A stretch of 35,447 nt of DNA from Clostridia bacterium (GTDB lineage: Bacteria; Bacillota; Clostridia; Christensenellales; Aristaeellaceae). Numbering within the stretch: position 1 is the stretch's first letter; each line of letters opens with the position of its first letter. The notes beneath the pieces are model-generated. The model saw nothing but the letters and a program-made list of their open reading frames with translations. It was not told the DNA's origin and ran no database searches. Positions 20,810 to 28,123 of this stretch are shown piece after piece. The stretch lies in assembly GCA_017410455.1 (NCBI GenBank), contig JAFQQT010000033.1:1-35447 (forward strand). The letters are read 5' to 3'. The translations under genes were made by a program, and so were the position numbers.

Positions 20810-22042
20810 TTACAGCACCAGCCAGCAGGGCCGGACCACCTGATCCCTGCCTTCCTTGTCGATGACAAAGTCCCCTGCCAACCCGTCCACGACCGCCTCG
20901 TACTCGCCGCGGAAGCCGGTCACGGTGACCCAGCCGTCCTCGTCCGTCATGAGGGTCTCCTTCGTGTGCCAGTCGCGGCAGATGCGCTGCCGGAGCGCGT
21001 CGTAGGCCGGCTTGTGGGTGCCGTTGAGGCGCACGAGGCCCGCCGGGGCCCCCAGCCACGCGCCGTCGCAGAAGTCCCAGTTGGTGAAGGCCTCCACCTG
21101 CGGGTGGGCAAAGAGGGTATCGATCATGCGCAGGAAGTCCATCGCCTGGCGCTCCTCGCCCGCCGGGGTGGTGGGCCACTCGGGCACCTGCCAGTCGTTC
21201 AGGTCGACGATGTGCCCGGGCATCAGGTCGCCGGACACGAAGGTGTTCTCGGTGAAGTGGATGGGCATGTTGAACCGCGCGAAACGCTCCAGCACCTCAT
21301 GGAGCTTCTCGTCGCCCCAGTAGCCCTGATGCTGGTGGCTCTGGATGCCGATGACGTCCATGGGCACGCCCGCAGCCAGGCACTCTGCGATCAGCCCGGC
21401 GTACTTCTCCGAGGTGTTGAAGTCGTTGAGCAGCAGCGTTGCGCCGGGATCCATCTCCCGCGCCATGTCGAAGAGCGCCTTCACCAGCGGCACGCGGCCC
21501 ATCTCCGCGCACAGGCGGGTGATGGCGTTGTCCTCCTTGTCGAAGACGGGCATGATGACCACCTCGTTGATCACATCCCACATGCGGATGTGCCCCTTGA
21601 AGGCGCTCATTTCGCGGCGGATGCGGCCCAGCTGGTTCTCCAGCACTTCCTGATTGCTGCGGCCCAGCAGCCACTTGGCGCTGACGGTGTGCCAGCACAG
21701 GGGATGACCCTTCATGGCAACGCCGTGCTCCCGGAGGAACTCCGCCGTGCGCAGGGTCGATTCCTCCTGCGTCACGCCCTCCACACGCTCGTAGCGCCCC
21801 TGATAGAAGGGGAGCGTGCCGAAGTTGAACAGCTTCGACCAGCTCTCCCACATGCGCTCGAGCAAAGCCCTACGGGCCGGGGGCGTGGCGGGGTCGAGCA
21901 TCTCGCTGAGCCAGAAGATGTTGCAGCCGAACTTGAACTCGTGACTGCGGAGCTCCACGGTGACCTTGCGGCCGGCGATGGGGGTGTTGCCGTCCATCAG
22001 GCGGATGCGGCAGGTTCCCTTGCGGTGTGCGTAACGATCCAT
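20810..22042 (-). CDS. GH10-family endo-beta-1,4-xylanase-like glycosidase (410 aa)
   Basis: A TIM-barrel GH10 catalytic domain covers about residues 15-345. Visible motifs are KGHPLCWH (111-118), the acid/base glutamate E160 in WDVINE, GIQSHQH (232-238) and the nucleophile E265 in HFTEN. Both catalytic glutamates are present. An N-terminal beta-rich segment (RIRLMDGNTPIAGRKVTVEL) precedes the barrel and a short beta domain follows. There is no signal peptide, so it probably acts on imported xylo-oligosaccharides in the cytoplasm (inference). GGAGGG lies upstream of the ATG at 22042, 12 bases after the preceding hydrolase gene, so the two form an operon ended by the terminator at 20739-20771. 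Confidence 0.88.
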   Translation of the reverse strand: MDRYAHRKGTCRIRLMDGNTPIAGRKVTVELRSHEFKFGCNIFWLSEMLDPATPPARRALLERMWESWSKLFNFGTLPFYQGRYERVEGVTQEESTLRTAEFLREHGVAMKGHPLCWHTVSAKWLLGRSNQEVLENQLGRIRREMSAFKGHIRMWDVINEVVIMPVFDKEDNAITRLCAEMGRVPLVKALFDMAREMDPGATLLLNDFNTSEKYAGLIAECLAAGVPMDVIGIQSHQHQGYWGDEKLHEVLERFARFNMPIHFTENTFVSGDLMPGHIVDLNDWQVPEWPTTPAGEERQAMDFLRMIDTLFAHPQVEAFTNWDFCDGAWLGAPAGLVRLNGTHKPAYDALRQRICRDWHTKETLMTDEDGWVTVTGFRGEYEAVVDGLAGDFVIDKEGRDQVVRPCWLVL

Positions 22043-22054
22043 GATATCCCTCCG

Positions 22055-23812
22055 TTATTCGCGAATGATCCTGTACAGTTCATACTGCCCCGGCATGGCG
22101 CGGAAGTCGAAGACGGTCTCCGTTTCCGTGTGGTACAGAGGCTTCACCTCACGGCCAGCCATGGGCATTCCGAGGGCCTTCACCCTGCCTGCGATGTGGA
22201 TGCGGCCCAGGCTGGGCTGCGTGCCATCGTCCACATAGGGGTAGATAATGAAGGCGTCATTGTCGTAGCAGAAAAGGCTGATGCGGCTTGCGCACTCCAG
22301 GTACACGCCATTCACCGGAACGGCGGCGCGCAGGCGGGTCAGCACGTCCACCGGCAGGTGGTACAGGTCGCTGAAGGCGTCCGGCACGGCGAGGGTCAGC
22401 ATCTCGCCCCGGCCATAGGTGTCCCGCAGGAGCATGCCGTAGCTCTCCTGCCCCACGCGGGTCTTGATCAGCGCCCAGGTGCTGTTGTTGCGGTGCTCCG
22501 GCACAGCGATGTGGACGGGCTTTGTGCCATGGGGCCAGGTCAGCAGCCGCCAGTGCATCTTTGACGGCAGCTGCTCGACAAGGAAGTCCTCTGCGATGAC
22601 CCTGCGCCCCGCAAAGCGGATGGAGGTCATGCGCCGGATGCCGCGATCCATCGTCGCCTCCACAAAGCCGTGGGTCACCAGCGCCTTTCCGCCTGCGGCG
22701 ACGTAGGCTTCCAGCTTGTCCACGATGTCCGGATCGCAGGCGGAGGAGCGGGTCAGCAGCAGCGACTCCGCCTCCGCCGGGAAATACGGCGTACACACGA
22801 TGGGCAGGCCCACCATGCCCAGGAAGTCCTGCACGTTGTCCTCGCCCTGGCAGTTGTCGGGCAGGTAGCAGGGGATGCCAATCGGCTTGCCGCAATGGTC
22901 CAGCACCGCATCGAGGCGGTCCAGCTGGAAGCCCAGGGCCGGCACGTTCATGGTGTCCACCAGCGCCTGGAAGCAGAACATCATCAGCTCCTTCGGCCTG
23001 GAGAATGCCGTCAGGTACGCCTGCTCCAGATAATGCTCGGTGATGTGCATGTCAAAGGGGTCGAACCAGCCGCCGCCGTTGTGGCCGGGCCACATGTTCT
23101 CGAAGTAGGTCATCAGCGAGTAGCTGAGGTAGCGGGGCAGGTGCTGGTCGGTGGTGACAGGATCGCGCGTCTCCGTGCCGGTGTAGAGGTTGTCGAAGAT
23201 GGTGCGCTGCTGGGCGGGGTTGTAGCCCGTTTCCTGGTAGCTCTCGGCCCAGTTGGGGTACTTGATGGTAATGGAGCAGGCCGGGTTGACGGCCTTCGCC
23301 GGGGCGATCATGTGCTCCACGCTCACCCGCTGCATCAGGTCCAGGCGGTAGCGCTCCCAGCTGCCGTCGGTCACGCCGTGGACGGCATTGAAGGCGTCGC
23401 GGCCCGCGCGGCACCTGTCACAGGTGCAGTTGGTGAAGTAGAAGTCGTCGATGATGAACTCGTTCACCCGGCTGGCCAGGAAGCTGCTCACCTCGCGGAG
23501 GGTGGCGAGCATCGTTTCGTCATTGCAGCACAGGGTGTTGAACATACGCTGGCGGTCGTCACCCTCTGCCGGCGGATACGTGGTGGTGACGCCGCCGGAC
23601 ACCTCAATGCCGTGCTGCTCAAACACGGCCCTGCACAGGTCGAAGGGCTCCGCCCCCGCGAACTGGTCGCGGTAGGGCTCCAGATACACCTTGTCCAGCC
23701 GCATGTGACGGCCGAAAAACGCCAGATCCTGCTCCAGCTGTTCCCGGGTCGCGCGCTTCACGCCGCCCGCCACGAAATAAACCGCCAGCCTGAAGTTACG
23801 GTAGTTGCCCAT
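22055..23812 (-). CDS. Putative glycoside hydrolase: TIM-barrel plus GATase-like domain (585 aa)
   Basis: Residues 1 to about 330 look like a glycosidase TIM barrel: the sequence starts with a strand, FIIDDFYF at 119-126 would place acidic residues at a strand end, and CTC-x2-C follows (C129, C131, C134), a motif seen in several uncharacterised glycosidase-like barrels. Residues about 330-430 resemble the Rossmann-like beta-galactosidase trimerisation/GATase domain (YVAAGGKALVTHGF), and a beta-rich C-terminus completes a GH42-like plan. I cannot assign a family number or name the catalytic pair. The ATG at 23812 has GGAGG 9 bases upstream. It is the first gene of the operon with the GH10 xylanase, so a role in hemicellulose use is likely. 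Confidence 0.7.
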   Translation of the reverse strand: MGNYRNFRLAVYFVAGGVKRATREQLEQDLAFFGRHMRLDKVYLEPYRDQFAGAEPFDLCRAVFEQHGIEVSGGVTTTYPPAEGDDRQRMFNTLCCNDETMLATLREVSSFLASRVNEFIIDDFYFTNCTCDRCRAGRDAFNAVHGVTDGSWERYRLDLMQRVSVEHMIAPAKAVNPACSITIKYPNWAESYQETGYNPAQQRTIFDNLYTGTETRDPVTTDQHLPRYLSYSLMTYFENMWPGHNGGGWFDPFDMHITEHYLEQAYLTAFSRPKELMMFCFQALVDTMNVPALGFQLDRLDAVLDHCGKPIGIPCYLPDNCQGEDNVQDFLGMVGLPIVCTPYFPAEAESLLLTRSSACDPDIVDKLEAYVAAGGKALVTHGFVEATMDRGIRRMTSIRFAGRRVIAEDFLVEQLPSKMHWRLLTWPHGTKPVHIAVPEHRNNSTWALIKTRVGQESYGMLLRDTYGRGEMLTLAVPDAFSDLYHLPVDVLTRLRAAVPVNGVYLECASRISLFCYDNDAFIIYPYVDDGTQPSLGRIHIAGRVKALGMPMAGREVKPLYHTETETVFDFRAMPGQYELYRIIRE

Positions 23813-23876
23813 CCGCTGATTCCTCCGAAACGATATGGTATTGATAACGCTTCAGCGCCCCTGCGCCGCTGAACCC

Positions 23877-23905
23877 ATTGTACCACAAAACCGTTGCAAT
23901 TGCAA
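23877..23905 (-). promoter_or_regulatory. Promoter of the glycosidase operon
   Basis: On the minus strand TTGCAA (23905-23900) and TACAAT (23882-23877) are 17 bases apart, about 65 bases before the ATG at 23812. The -35 box lies inside the palindrome at 23893-23906. Confidence 0.65.
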
Positions 23906-23906
23906 C
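23893..23906. promoter_or_regulatory. Perfect 14-bp palindromic operator over the -35 box
   Basis: GTTGCAATTGCAAC is a perfect palindrome that covers the whole -35 hexamer of the glycosidase operon. Repressor binding there would block RNA polymerase. The size and symmetry suit a LacI-family or RpiR-type repressor. A second, weaker dyad with a central CG (TTGATAACGCTTCAG, 23841-23855) lies between the start of transcription and the ribosome binding site. Confidence 0.6.
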
Positions 23907-23961
23907 CAATACGCCGGCCTGACCGGCATGAAAACGGTCACCCCCACGGGATGGCCCTATT

Positions 23962-24495
23962 TCACGTCTTTTCACCGTCTGCGCTGCCGCAGCGCACCAG
24001 CACGCGCCCGATGATCACCAGCACCGCATACGCCAGGACAATGCCCGCCAGCACGCCGCCGGCGTCCAGCAGCACATCCTGCCACATGCCGCCCCTGCCG
24101 GGGACAAACAGCTGGTGCACCTCGTCCAGCGCCGCCCAGACCGTGCCCGCCAGCCAGCAGCGCCGCGTCGGCCGCCGCATGCCATAAGCCCCGGCCAGCA
24201 GGCGCAGGAAGAAGCCCAGCGTGGAGAACTCCAGCACATGCGCCGCCTTGCGCACCAGCTTTTCCACAAAGCTCTGTACGCCGGGTTCCACCACCTGCGC
24301 GCCGCCATCTTCCACCATGCGGATGACAAAGTCGGAAAACAGCGCCGACAGCCTGCCCGACACGCTGCCATCCTGCGCAGAAAACACGAAGATGGCAGCC
24401 GCCGTCAGCAGCAGGCAGGTCCACAGCACACCCCTGATCCAACCCCGCCGCAGCACCGTCGCGCCATACGCCGCCTGGGATACAGGCTTCTTCAT
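23962..24495 (-). CDS. VanZ-family membrane protein (177 aa)
   Basis: The sequence carries the VanZ pattern: an N-terminal membrane segment ending in VFSAQ (about residues 20-41), KAAHVLEFSTLGFFL (about 83-97), then WAALDEVHQLFVPGRGGMWQDVLLDAGGVLAG (about 119-150) and a last membrane segment near residues 143-166. The DE-HQ-PGR-D signature is intact. VanZ proteins are linked to low-level teicoplanin resistance, but the biochemical role of most members is unknown. The ATG at 24495 has GGGGAG 6 bases upstream. It is a single-gene unit with its own promoter, diverging from guaA. Confidence 0.9.
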   Translation of the reverse strand: MKKPVSQAAYGATVLRRGWIRGVLWTCLLLTAAAIFVFSAQDGSVSGRLSALFSDFVIRMVEDGGAQVVEPGVQSFVEKLVRKAAHVLEFSTLGFFLRLLAGAYGMRRPTRRCWLAGTVWAALDEVHQLFVPGRGGMWQDVLLDAGGVLAGIVLAYAVLVIIGRVLVRCGSADGEKT

Positions 24496-24543
24496 CACGA
24501 TCTCCCCCTCTGCGGAGCGCCGCCGGGCACTCCTTCTTCATCC

Positions 24544-24572
24544 ACTATAGCATGCCCTGCCCCGCCCGTCAA
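24544..24572 (-). promoter_or_regulatory. Promoter of the vanZ-like gene
   Basis: On the minus strand TTGACG (24572-24567) and TATAGT (24549-24544) are separated by 17 bases; each hexamer is one base off consensus. Confidence 0.65.
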
Positions 24573-24744
24573 CGGCACATCCCGCCGGATGCTGCCGGAT
24601 CTCCGCCTCCGGGGGACATGTCCGCGCAGCCACCCCCGCAACCCGTTGCCGGGGGACGTTTTTCCCCGCTGGCCGCATTCCGCCCACATCCGACACATCC
24701 GTGAAAATGCGCGAAATTTTCCCGCAAAGCCTGTGATTTCCTGC

Positions 24745-24773
24745 TTTACAGACGGCGGACAATTCGCTATAAT
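24745..24773 (+). promoter_or_regulatory. Promoter of guaA
   Basis: TTTACA (24745-24750) and a perfect TATAAT (24768-24773) are separated by 17 bases. Transcription would start near 24780, giving a leader of about 50 nt without an evident riboswitch. Confidence 0.75.
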
Positions 24774-24830
24774 ACATTCGTAAACCGTATCCGATGCATG
24801 ACCAACCGACTCTGACAGGAGGTTTTTCCG

Positions 24831-25829
24831 ATGAGTTCCATCTATCTGGACAGCATGGTGCGCCCTGAGGACATGGCGCGCATCACCACCCCCGAGCTGG
24901 CGCAGGCTTTCATCGACGAGGTCATCCCCGCCATCCGCGAGCAGGTGGGCGACAAGAAGGTGCTGCTGGCCCTTTCCGGCGGCGTCGATTCCTCCGTGGT
25001 GGCCGCGCTGCTGATCAAGGCCGTCGGCCAGCAGCTGATCTCCGTTCACGTCAACCATGGCCTGATGCGCAAGGGCGAGAGCGAGCAGGTCATTGAGGTC
25101 TTCCGCAACCAGATGAATGCGAACCTCATCTACATCGACGCCACCGAGCGTTACCTGACCAAGCTGGCCGGCGTGGCCGCGCCGGAGGAGAAGCGCAAGA
25201 TCATCGGCGGCGAGTTCATCGACATCTTCAGCGAGGAAGCCGCCAAGCTCGAGGGCGTTGACTTCCTGGCGCAGGGCACCATCTACCCCGACATCCTGGA
25301 GAGCCAGGACGGCGTGAAGGCCCACCACAACGTCGGCGGCCTGCCCAACGGCATGACCTTTGTCCTGTGCGAGCCCGTGAAGCTGCTCTTCAAGGACGAG
25401 GTGCGCGTGGTCGGCGAGGCCCTGGGCCTGCCCCACGACATGGTGTACCGTCAGCCCTTCCCCGGCCCCGGCCTGGGCGTGCGCTGCCTGGGCGCCATCA
25501 CCCGTGATCGTCTCCACGCCCTGCGCGAGGCCGACGCCATCCTCCGCGAGGAGTTTGACATCGCGGGCCTTGCCGGCAAGGTCTGGCAGTACTTCATCTC
25601 CGTCCCGGACTTCAAGTCCGTGGGCGTCCGCGACGGCAAGCGCTACGAGGGCTGGCCGGCCATCATCCGCGCCGTCAACACCACCGACGCCATGACCGCC
25701 ACCATCGAGGAGATCCCCTACCCCATCCTGCACAAGATCACCGACCGCATCACCCATGAGGTCGAGGGCATCAACCGCGTGGTCTTCGACCTCACGCCCA
25801 AGCCCATCGGCACCATTGAGTGGGAGTAA
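24831..25829 (+). CDS. guaA: GMP synthase, ATP-pyrophosphatase and dimerisation part only (332 aa)
   Basis: The protein converts XMP to GMP with ATP and ammonia. It has the PP-loop SGGVDSS at residues 49-55, the GTIYPDILES and GLPNGM motifs of GMP synthases, VYRQPFPGPGLGVRC and the conserved C-terminal dimerisation end FDLTPKPIGTIEWE. The usual bacterial enzyme is a single chain of about 515 residues with an N-terminal glutamine amidotransferase domain. That domain is absent here: a strong ribosome binding site (AGGAGG, 8 bases) and the promoter directly precede the ATG. Either a separate amidotransferase subunit is encoded elsewhere, as in archaea, or the enzyme uses free ammonia. The terminator and the mobile element follow directly. 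Confidence 0.92.
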   Translation: MSSIYLDSMVRPEDMARITTPELAQAFIDEVIPAIREQVGDKKVLLALSGGVDSSVVAALLIKAVGQQLISVHVNHGLMRKGESEQVIEVFRNQMNANLIYIDATERYLTKLAGVAAPEEKRKIIGGEFIDIFSEEAAKLEGVDFLAQGTIYPDILESQDGVKAHHNVGGLPNGMTFVLCEPVKLLFKDEVRVVGEALGLPHDMVYRQPFPGPGLGVRCLGAITRDRLHALREADAILREEFDIAGLAGKVWQYFISVPDFKSVGVRDGKRYEGWPAIIRAVNTTDAMTATIEEIPYPILHKITDRITHEVEGINRVVFDLTPKPIGTIEWE

Positions 25830-25835
25830 CAAGTC

Positions 25836-25878
25836 AAAACCCGGAACCCCAGTATTTTCAAGGGGTTCCGGGTTTTTC
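25836..25878 (+). terminator. Rho-independent terminator of guaA
   Basis: A perfect 13-bp stem (25838-25850 with 25862-25874) and an 11-base loop run into TTTTTC. It begins 8 bases after the guaA stop codon. Confidence 0.92.
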
Positions 25879-25886
25879 TATGTCCG

Positions 25887-25908
25887 TTTGAGTGCAATTT
25901 GAGTACAT
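25887..25908. repeat. Tandem 11-bp repeat near the left end of the element (possible integrase arm sites)
   Basis: TTTGAGTGCAA (25887-25897) is followed at once by TTTGAGTACAT (25898-25908), 9 of 11 bases shared. It lies 10 bases after the guaA terminator T-tract. Short direct repeats near an element end are typical arm-type integrase sites, but binding is inferred only from position. Confidence 0.4.
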
Positions 25909-25998
25909 TTTTGTGATCAGGGCGGTATCGGAGGAATAAACACACCTGTGGCACCTGCGTGCTCCCTGCAAAAGACAGATATTGTTGTCCTCGAGCTG

Positions 25999-27150
25999 TT
26001 AGCCTTTGTAGGTAATGATTTCTCCTTCAAGCGCATGGTAATTTAGGTGTATGTGCGTATACTTTTGCAGGAAGGTCGCAATGTATTCTGCATAGTCTGC
26101 CGCAGAAGCTGCTTTGACAACAAACTTACGGTATAGTACATTCGAATCCTGTAACGGGACTGCCTCTGCGATTCCACACACCCCTTTTTCTCCTTGTCCT
26201 CTGAGCGTTATAAAGACTTTATCAAAATCCAACACGAAATGGTAGATTTCTCCATCCGGATTGACAATCAGAGGCATAATAGAAATTTCACCGGACAAAT
26301 CATTGATGCTGTTATCAACTTCCAAGAAGAAAGAAGTGTATTGGAGTTGCATCCCCACTTCAGTTTCATTGAAACGTTGGATAAACTTCAACAACTGATA
26401 GCGATTCCGGGTTCCTTGACATTGCGGTAGTTGTGTTTGTACTTCCGTCAACACTTGATCAACAAGTTCCAACACTTCGTCTTTAATCTTTTCCGCTTTC
26501 TGTACAGCATTCGTTGCAGGGTAAGACGTACCCCTAAAAACAAATGGCAATATATCAAACTGATCTGCGCCTTGACTAAACAAAAGATTGTTCTTTATGG
26601 CTACCAATACAGTTCTGATATGCTTGACATAATTATCAAATGCCATTGCGTATTGAAGCTCGGAATTAGTCAGGATACCGCTGATAAGGGAATGTAACTT
26701 AGATAAAGCATTCATTCCTTTCAGTCTTTTCGTAATGAGAAGCGGCAGATTTTTTGTGTTGATAGGAAACGCATCATCACCAAACAGGGCAGCATTGATG
26801 ATTTGTGAAAGTATATCAATACAAAGACGAGCGTAGTGAAAGAATTCTAGTGTTGTTTTTCTAAGGAACAACCCTGAGCCAATCTCAAGCCCTACAACAT
26901 TGATGTTTTTCCTGTTCAACTGAGTCTGCGTAATAGAAATACGCTTCCCAGGATTAGCTTTCAAGGCTTCGAAAGTCTCTTGGTTTACTTGACGAATAGC
27001 ATCTTTTTGATGTTGATCGACTTTTCCCAGCAGGGCATATGATAATTCCATATAGTCAAGCGTTTCCAACAAACTCTCAACATATTGCCAGGCATCGTAG
27101 ACCTTATTTGCAGACAGATCCTTCTGCAAATCCTTGAGATTGATATTCAT
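25999..27150 (-). CDS. Unknown AT-rich cargo protein of the mobile element (383 aa)
   Basis: I do not recognise this protein with confidence. It is mainly helical in the first 260 residues, with a pattern around LEFFHYARLCIDILSQIINAALF (about residues 100-122) and AFDNYVKHI (about 168-176) that distantly recalls HEPN-type domains. The last 110 residues look beta-rich (EISIMPLIVNPDGEIYHFVLDFDKVFITLRG). There are no membrane segments. The ATG at 27150 has GAGG 6 bases upstream. It lies 45 bases after the XRE repressor gene and is probably co-transcribed with it. Codon use is unlike the chromosome: TTA, TCA and AT-rich codons are frequent, a sign of transfer. Its position next to the repressor suits a cargo role such as phage defence or exclusion, but this is conjecture. 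Confidence 0.8.
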   Translation of the reverse strand: MNINLKDLQKDLSANKVYDAWQYVESLLETLDYMELSYALLGKVDQHQKDAIRQVNQETFEALKANPGKRISITQTQLNRKNINVVGLEIGSGLFLRKTTLEFFHYARLCIDILSQIINAALFGDDAFPINTKNLPLLITKRLKGMNALSKLHSLISGILTNSELQYAMAFDNYVKHIRTVLVAIKNNLLFSQGADQFDILPFVFRGTSYPATNAVQKAEKIKDEVLELVDQVLTEVQTQLPQCQGTRNRYQLLKFIQRFNETEVGMQLQYTSFFLEVDNSINDLSGEISIMPLIVNPDGEIYHFVLDFDKVFITLRGQGEKGVCGIAEAVPLQDSNVLYRKFVVKAASAADYAEYIATFLQKYTHIHLNYHALEGEIITYKG

Positions 27151-27195
27151 TTGGTTCCTCGCAATCTGTTTATGCTCCTCGCAAAATCTGCTGAC

Positions 27196-27948
27196 TTATT
27201 CCTCATCCTTCTTGCGTCTCATGAACTTGGGCATAGTGTAACGGAACGCTAGTGTCAACTCTGTGTCCTCGCCATACTCTCTCAGCTTACTGCCTTCAGG
27301 AAGCTCGGTAGACAGCGGCGTTGTATCCGAAAGAAGTCTCAACTCGACTTCCTCCAGCATGTTTCCGAGTTCCTCGATTTTCTGATGCGATATTTCATCG
27401 GTTCCCTCTTCACTTTCACGCCTCCGCAGCTCCTCCAGACCTACATATGTCACAGCCCATATAGAGATATCTCGCGCGGTTGCTGCGTCCTTTAGCATCA
27501 AACCAACTTCCTGCAAATGCATGAAGGGCTCAACCTTTCGCTTGACACCGTCCCCCTCCGCGATCAACACGGTATCGAACAGATCTGCGATTGCAGGATT
27601 GAGCATGAACATAGTCTTATCCACGTGTTCTTTGGACACAAACCTACCGTCGTTCACAGCCGGGAACATCGCCATGATCACCCGGGCGCGAAACAGTTGC
27701 ATGATGAGCCCATAGAAATCACCATAGGTCTTCATCTGCATGGGCATACCATTATAGCCCCAGAGCGCAGAGGCATTGATCTCCAAAGCTACCGCAATCC
27801 GTTCAATCTGTTCGGCCTGCGGCTGCATCTTGTTTGTTTCGTATTTACGAATTGACACAGGATGGATGCCGGTCATCTCCGCTAGCTTGTCCTGTGTTAT
27901 TTTTCTATCCTTACGAAAAAAGCGGATTCTTTCACCAATGGTTTTCAT
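27196..27948 (-). CDS. XRE-family repressor of the mobile element (250 aa)
   Basis: Residues 1-60 form a Cro/CI-type HTH domain (MKTIGERIRFFRKDRKITQDKLAEMTGIHPVSIRKYETNKMQP). The remaining 190 residues form a mixed domain of unknown fold that may sense a signal or mediate oligomers; no LexA-like peptidase dyad is evident. The ATG at 27948 has GGAGGAG about 5 bases upstream; an upstream in-frame start would add 29 residues running through the control region. It diverges from the excisionase-integrase operon and is followed by the unknown cargo gene. By analogy with phage and ICE repressors it should keep integrase and excisionase silent through the three operators at 27997-28078. Confidence 0.85.
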   Translation of the reverse strand: MKTIGERIRFFRKDRKITQDKLAEMTGIHPVSIRKYETNKMQPQAEQIERIAVALEINASALWGYNGMPMQMKTYGDFYGLIMQLFRARVIMAMFPAVNDGRFVSKEHVDKTMFMLNPAIADLFDTVLIAEGDGVKRKVEPFMHLQEVGLMLKDAATARDISIWAVTYVGLEELRRRESEEGTDEISHQKIEELGNMLEEVELRLLSDTTPLSTELPEGSKLREYGEDTELTLAFRYTMPKFMRRKKDEE

Positions 27949-27980
27949 TTTTCTCCTCCGCAGAATTGATCTCATATCGT

Positions 27981-27989
27981 AGTATATCA
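27981..27989 (-). promoter_or_regulatory. Extended -10 promoter of the repressor gene
   Basis: On the minus strand TGATATACT (27989-27981) matches an extended -10 box, TGn followed by TATACT. No good -35 box is seen at 16-18 bases. Operator-like site 3 (27997-28008) lies just upstream, fitting autoregulation. Confidence 0.45.
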
Positions 27990-27996
27990 CATTCCG

Positions 27997-28078
27997 AGCG
28001 AGAAAGCTACATTTTTTCAAAAAAACTATTGACATAGCGTCGACGCTATATTATAATTGCAAATAGAGCGAGCACGCT
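27997..28078. promoter_or_regulatory. Three AGCG-N4-CGCT operators in the element's control region
   Basis: Site 1 (28036-28047) is the core of the perfect palindrome TAGCGTCGACGCTA (28035-28048). Site 2 is AGCG-AGCA-CGCT at 28067-28078. Site 3 is AGCG-AGAA-AGCT at 27997-28008, one mismatch. Site 1 fills the spacer of the integrase-operon promoter, site 2 lies at its transcription start, and site 3 is upstream of the repressor's own -10 box. This resembles a compact phage-type switch; the binding protein is inferred to be the 250-aa XRE repressor. Confidence 0.7.
28029..28057 (+). promoter_or_regulatory. Perfect consensus promoter of the excisionase-integrase operon
   Basis: TTGACA (28029-28034) and TATAAT (28052-28057) match the sigma-A consensus exactly with the ideal 17-base spacer. 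Such a strong promoter needs repression, which the embedded palindrome 28035-28048 explains. Confidence 0.85.
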
Positions 28079-28123
28079 ACCAATTTTCAAACTCGTTACA
28101 ACAAACAACAGGAGGAACCACAC

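Larger units (their letters stand above)
24496..24830. other. Divergent intergenic region between vanZ-like gene and guaA
   Basis: This stretch of about 335 bases contains the minus-strand promoter at 24544-24572, the plus-strand promoter at 24745-24773 and an orphan hairpin. The hairpin pairs 24633-24642 with 24645-24655 (one bulged base) and has ACGTTTTT after it on the plus strand, like a terminator, yet no plus-strand gene precedes it. I see no purine riboswitch here and no further gene. Confidence 0.6.

Noticed and set aside
23841-23855. Catabolite-responsive element (cre) before the glycosidase operon
   Set aside because: The sequence has a central CG and TG...CA ends but is one base short of the usual cre spacing, so it was mentioned only as a weak dyad.
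24580-24780. Purine riboswitch upstream of guaA
   Set aside because: The predicted leader is only about 50 nt and lacks the conserved purine aptamer core; the hairpin further up lies before the promoter.
24495-25832. Minus-strand open frame over guaA
   Set aside because: guaA on the plus strand has all conserved motifs, promoter, ribosome binding site and terminator; the antisense frame has none.
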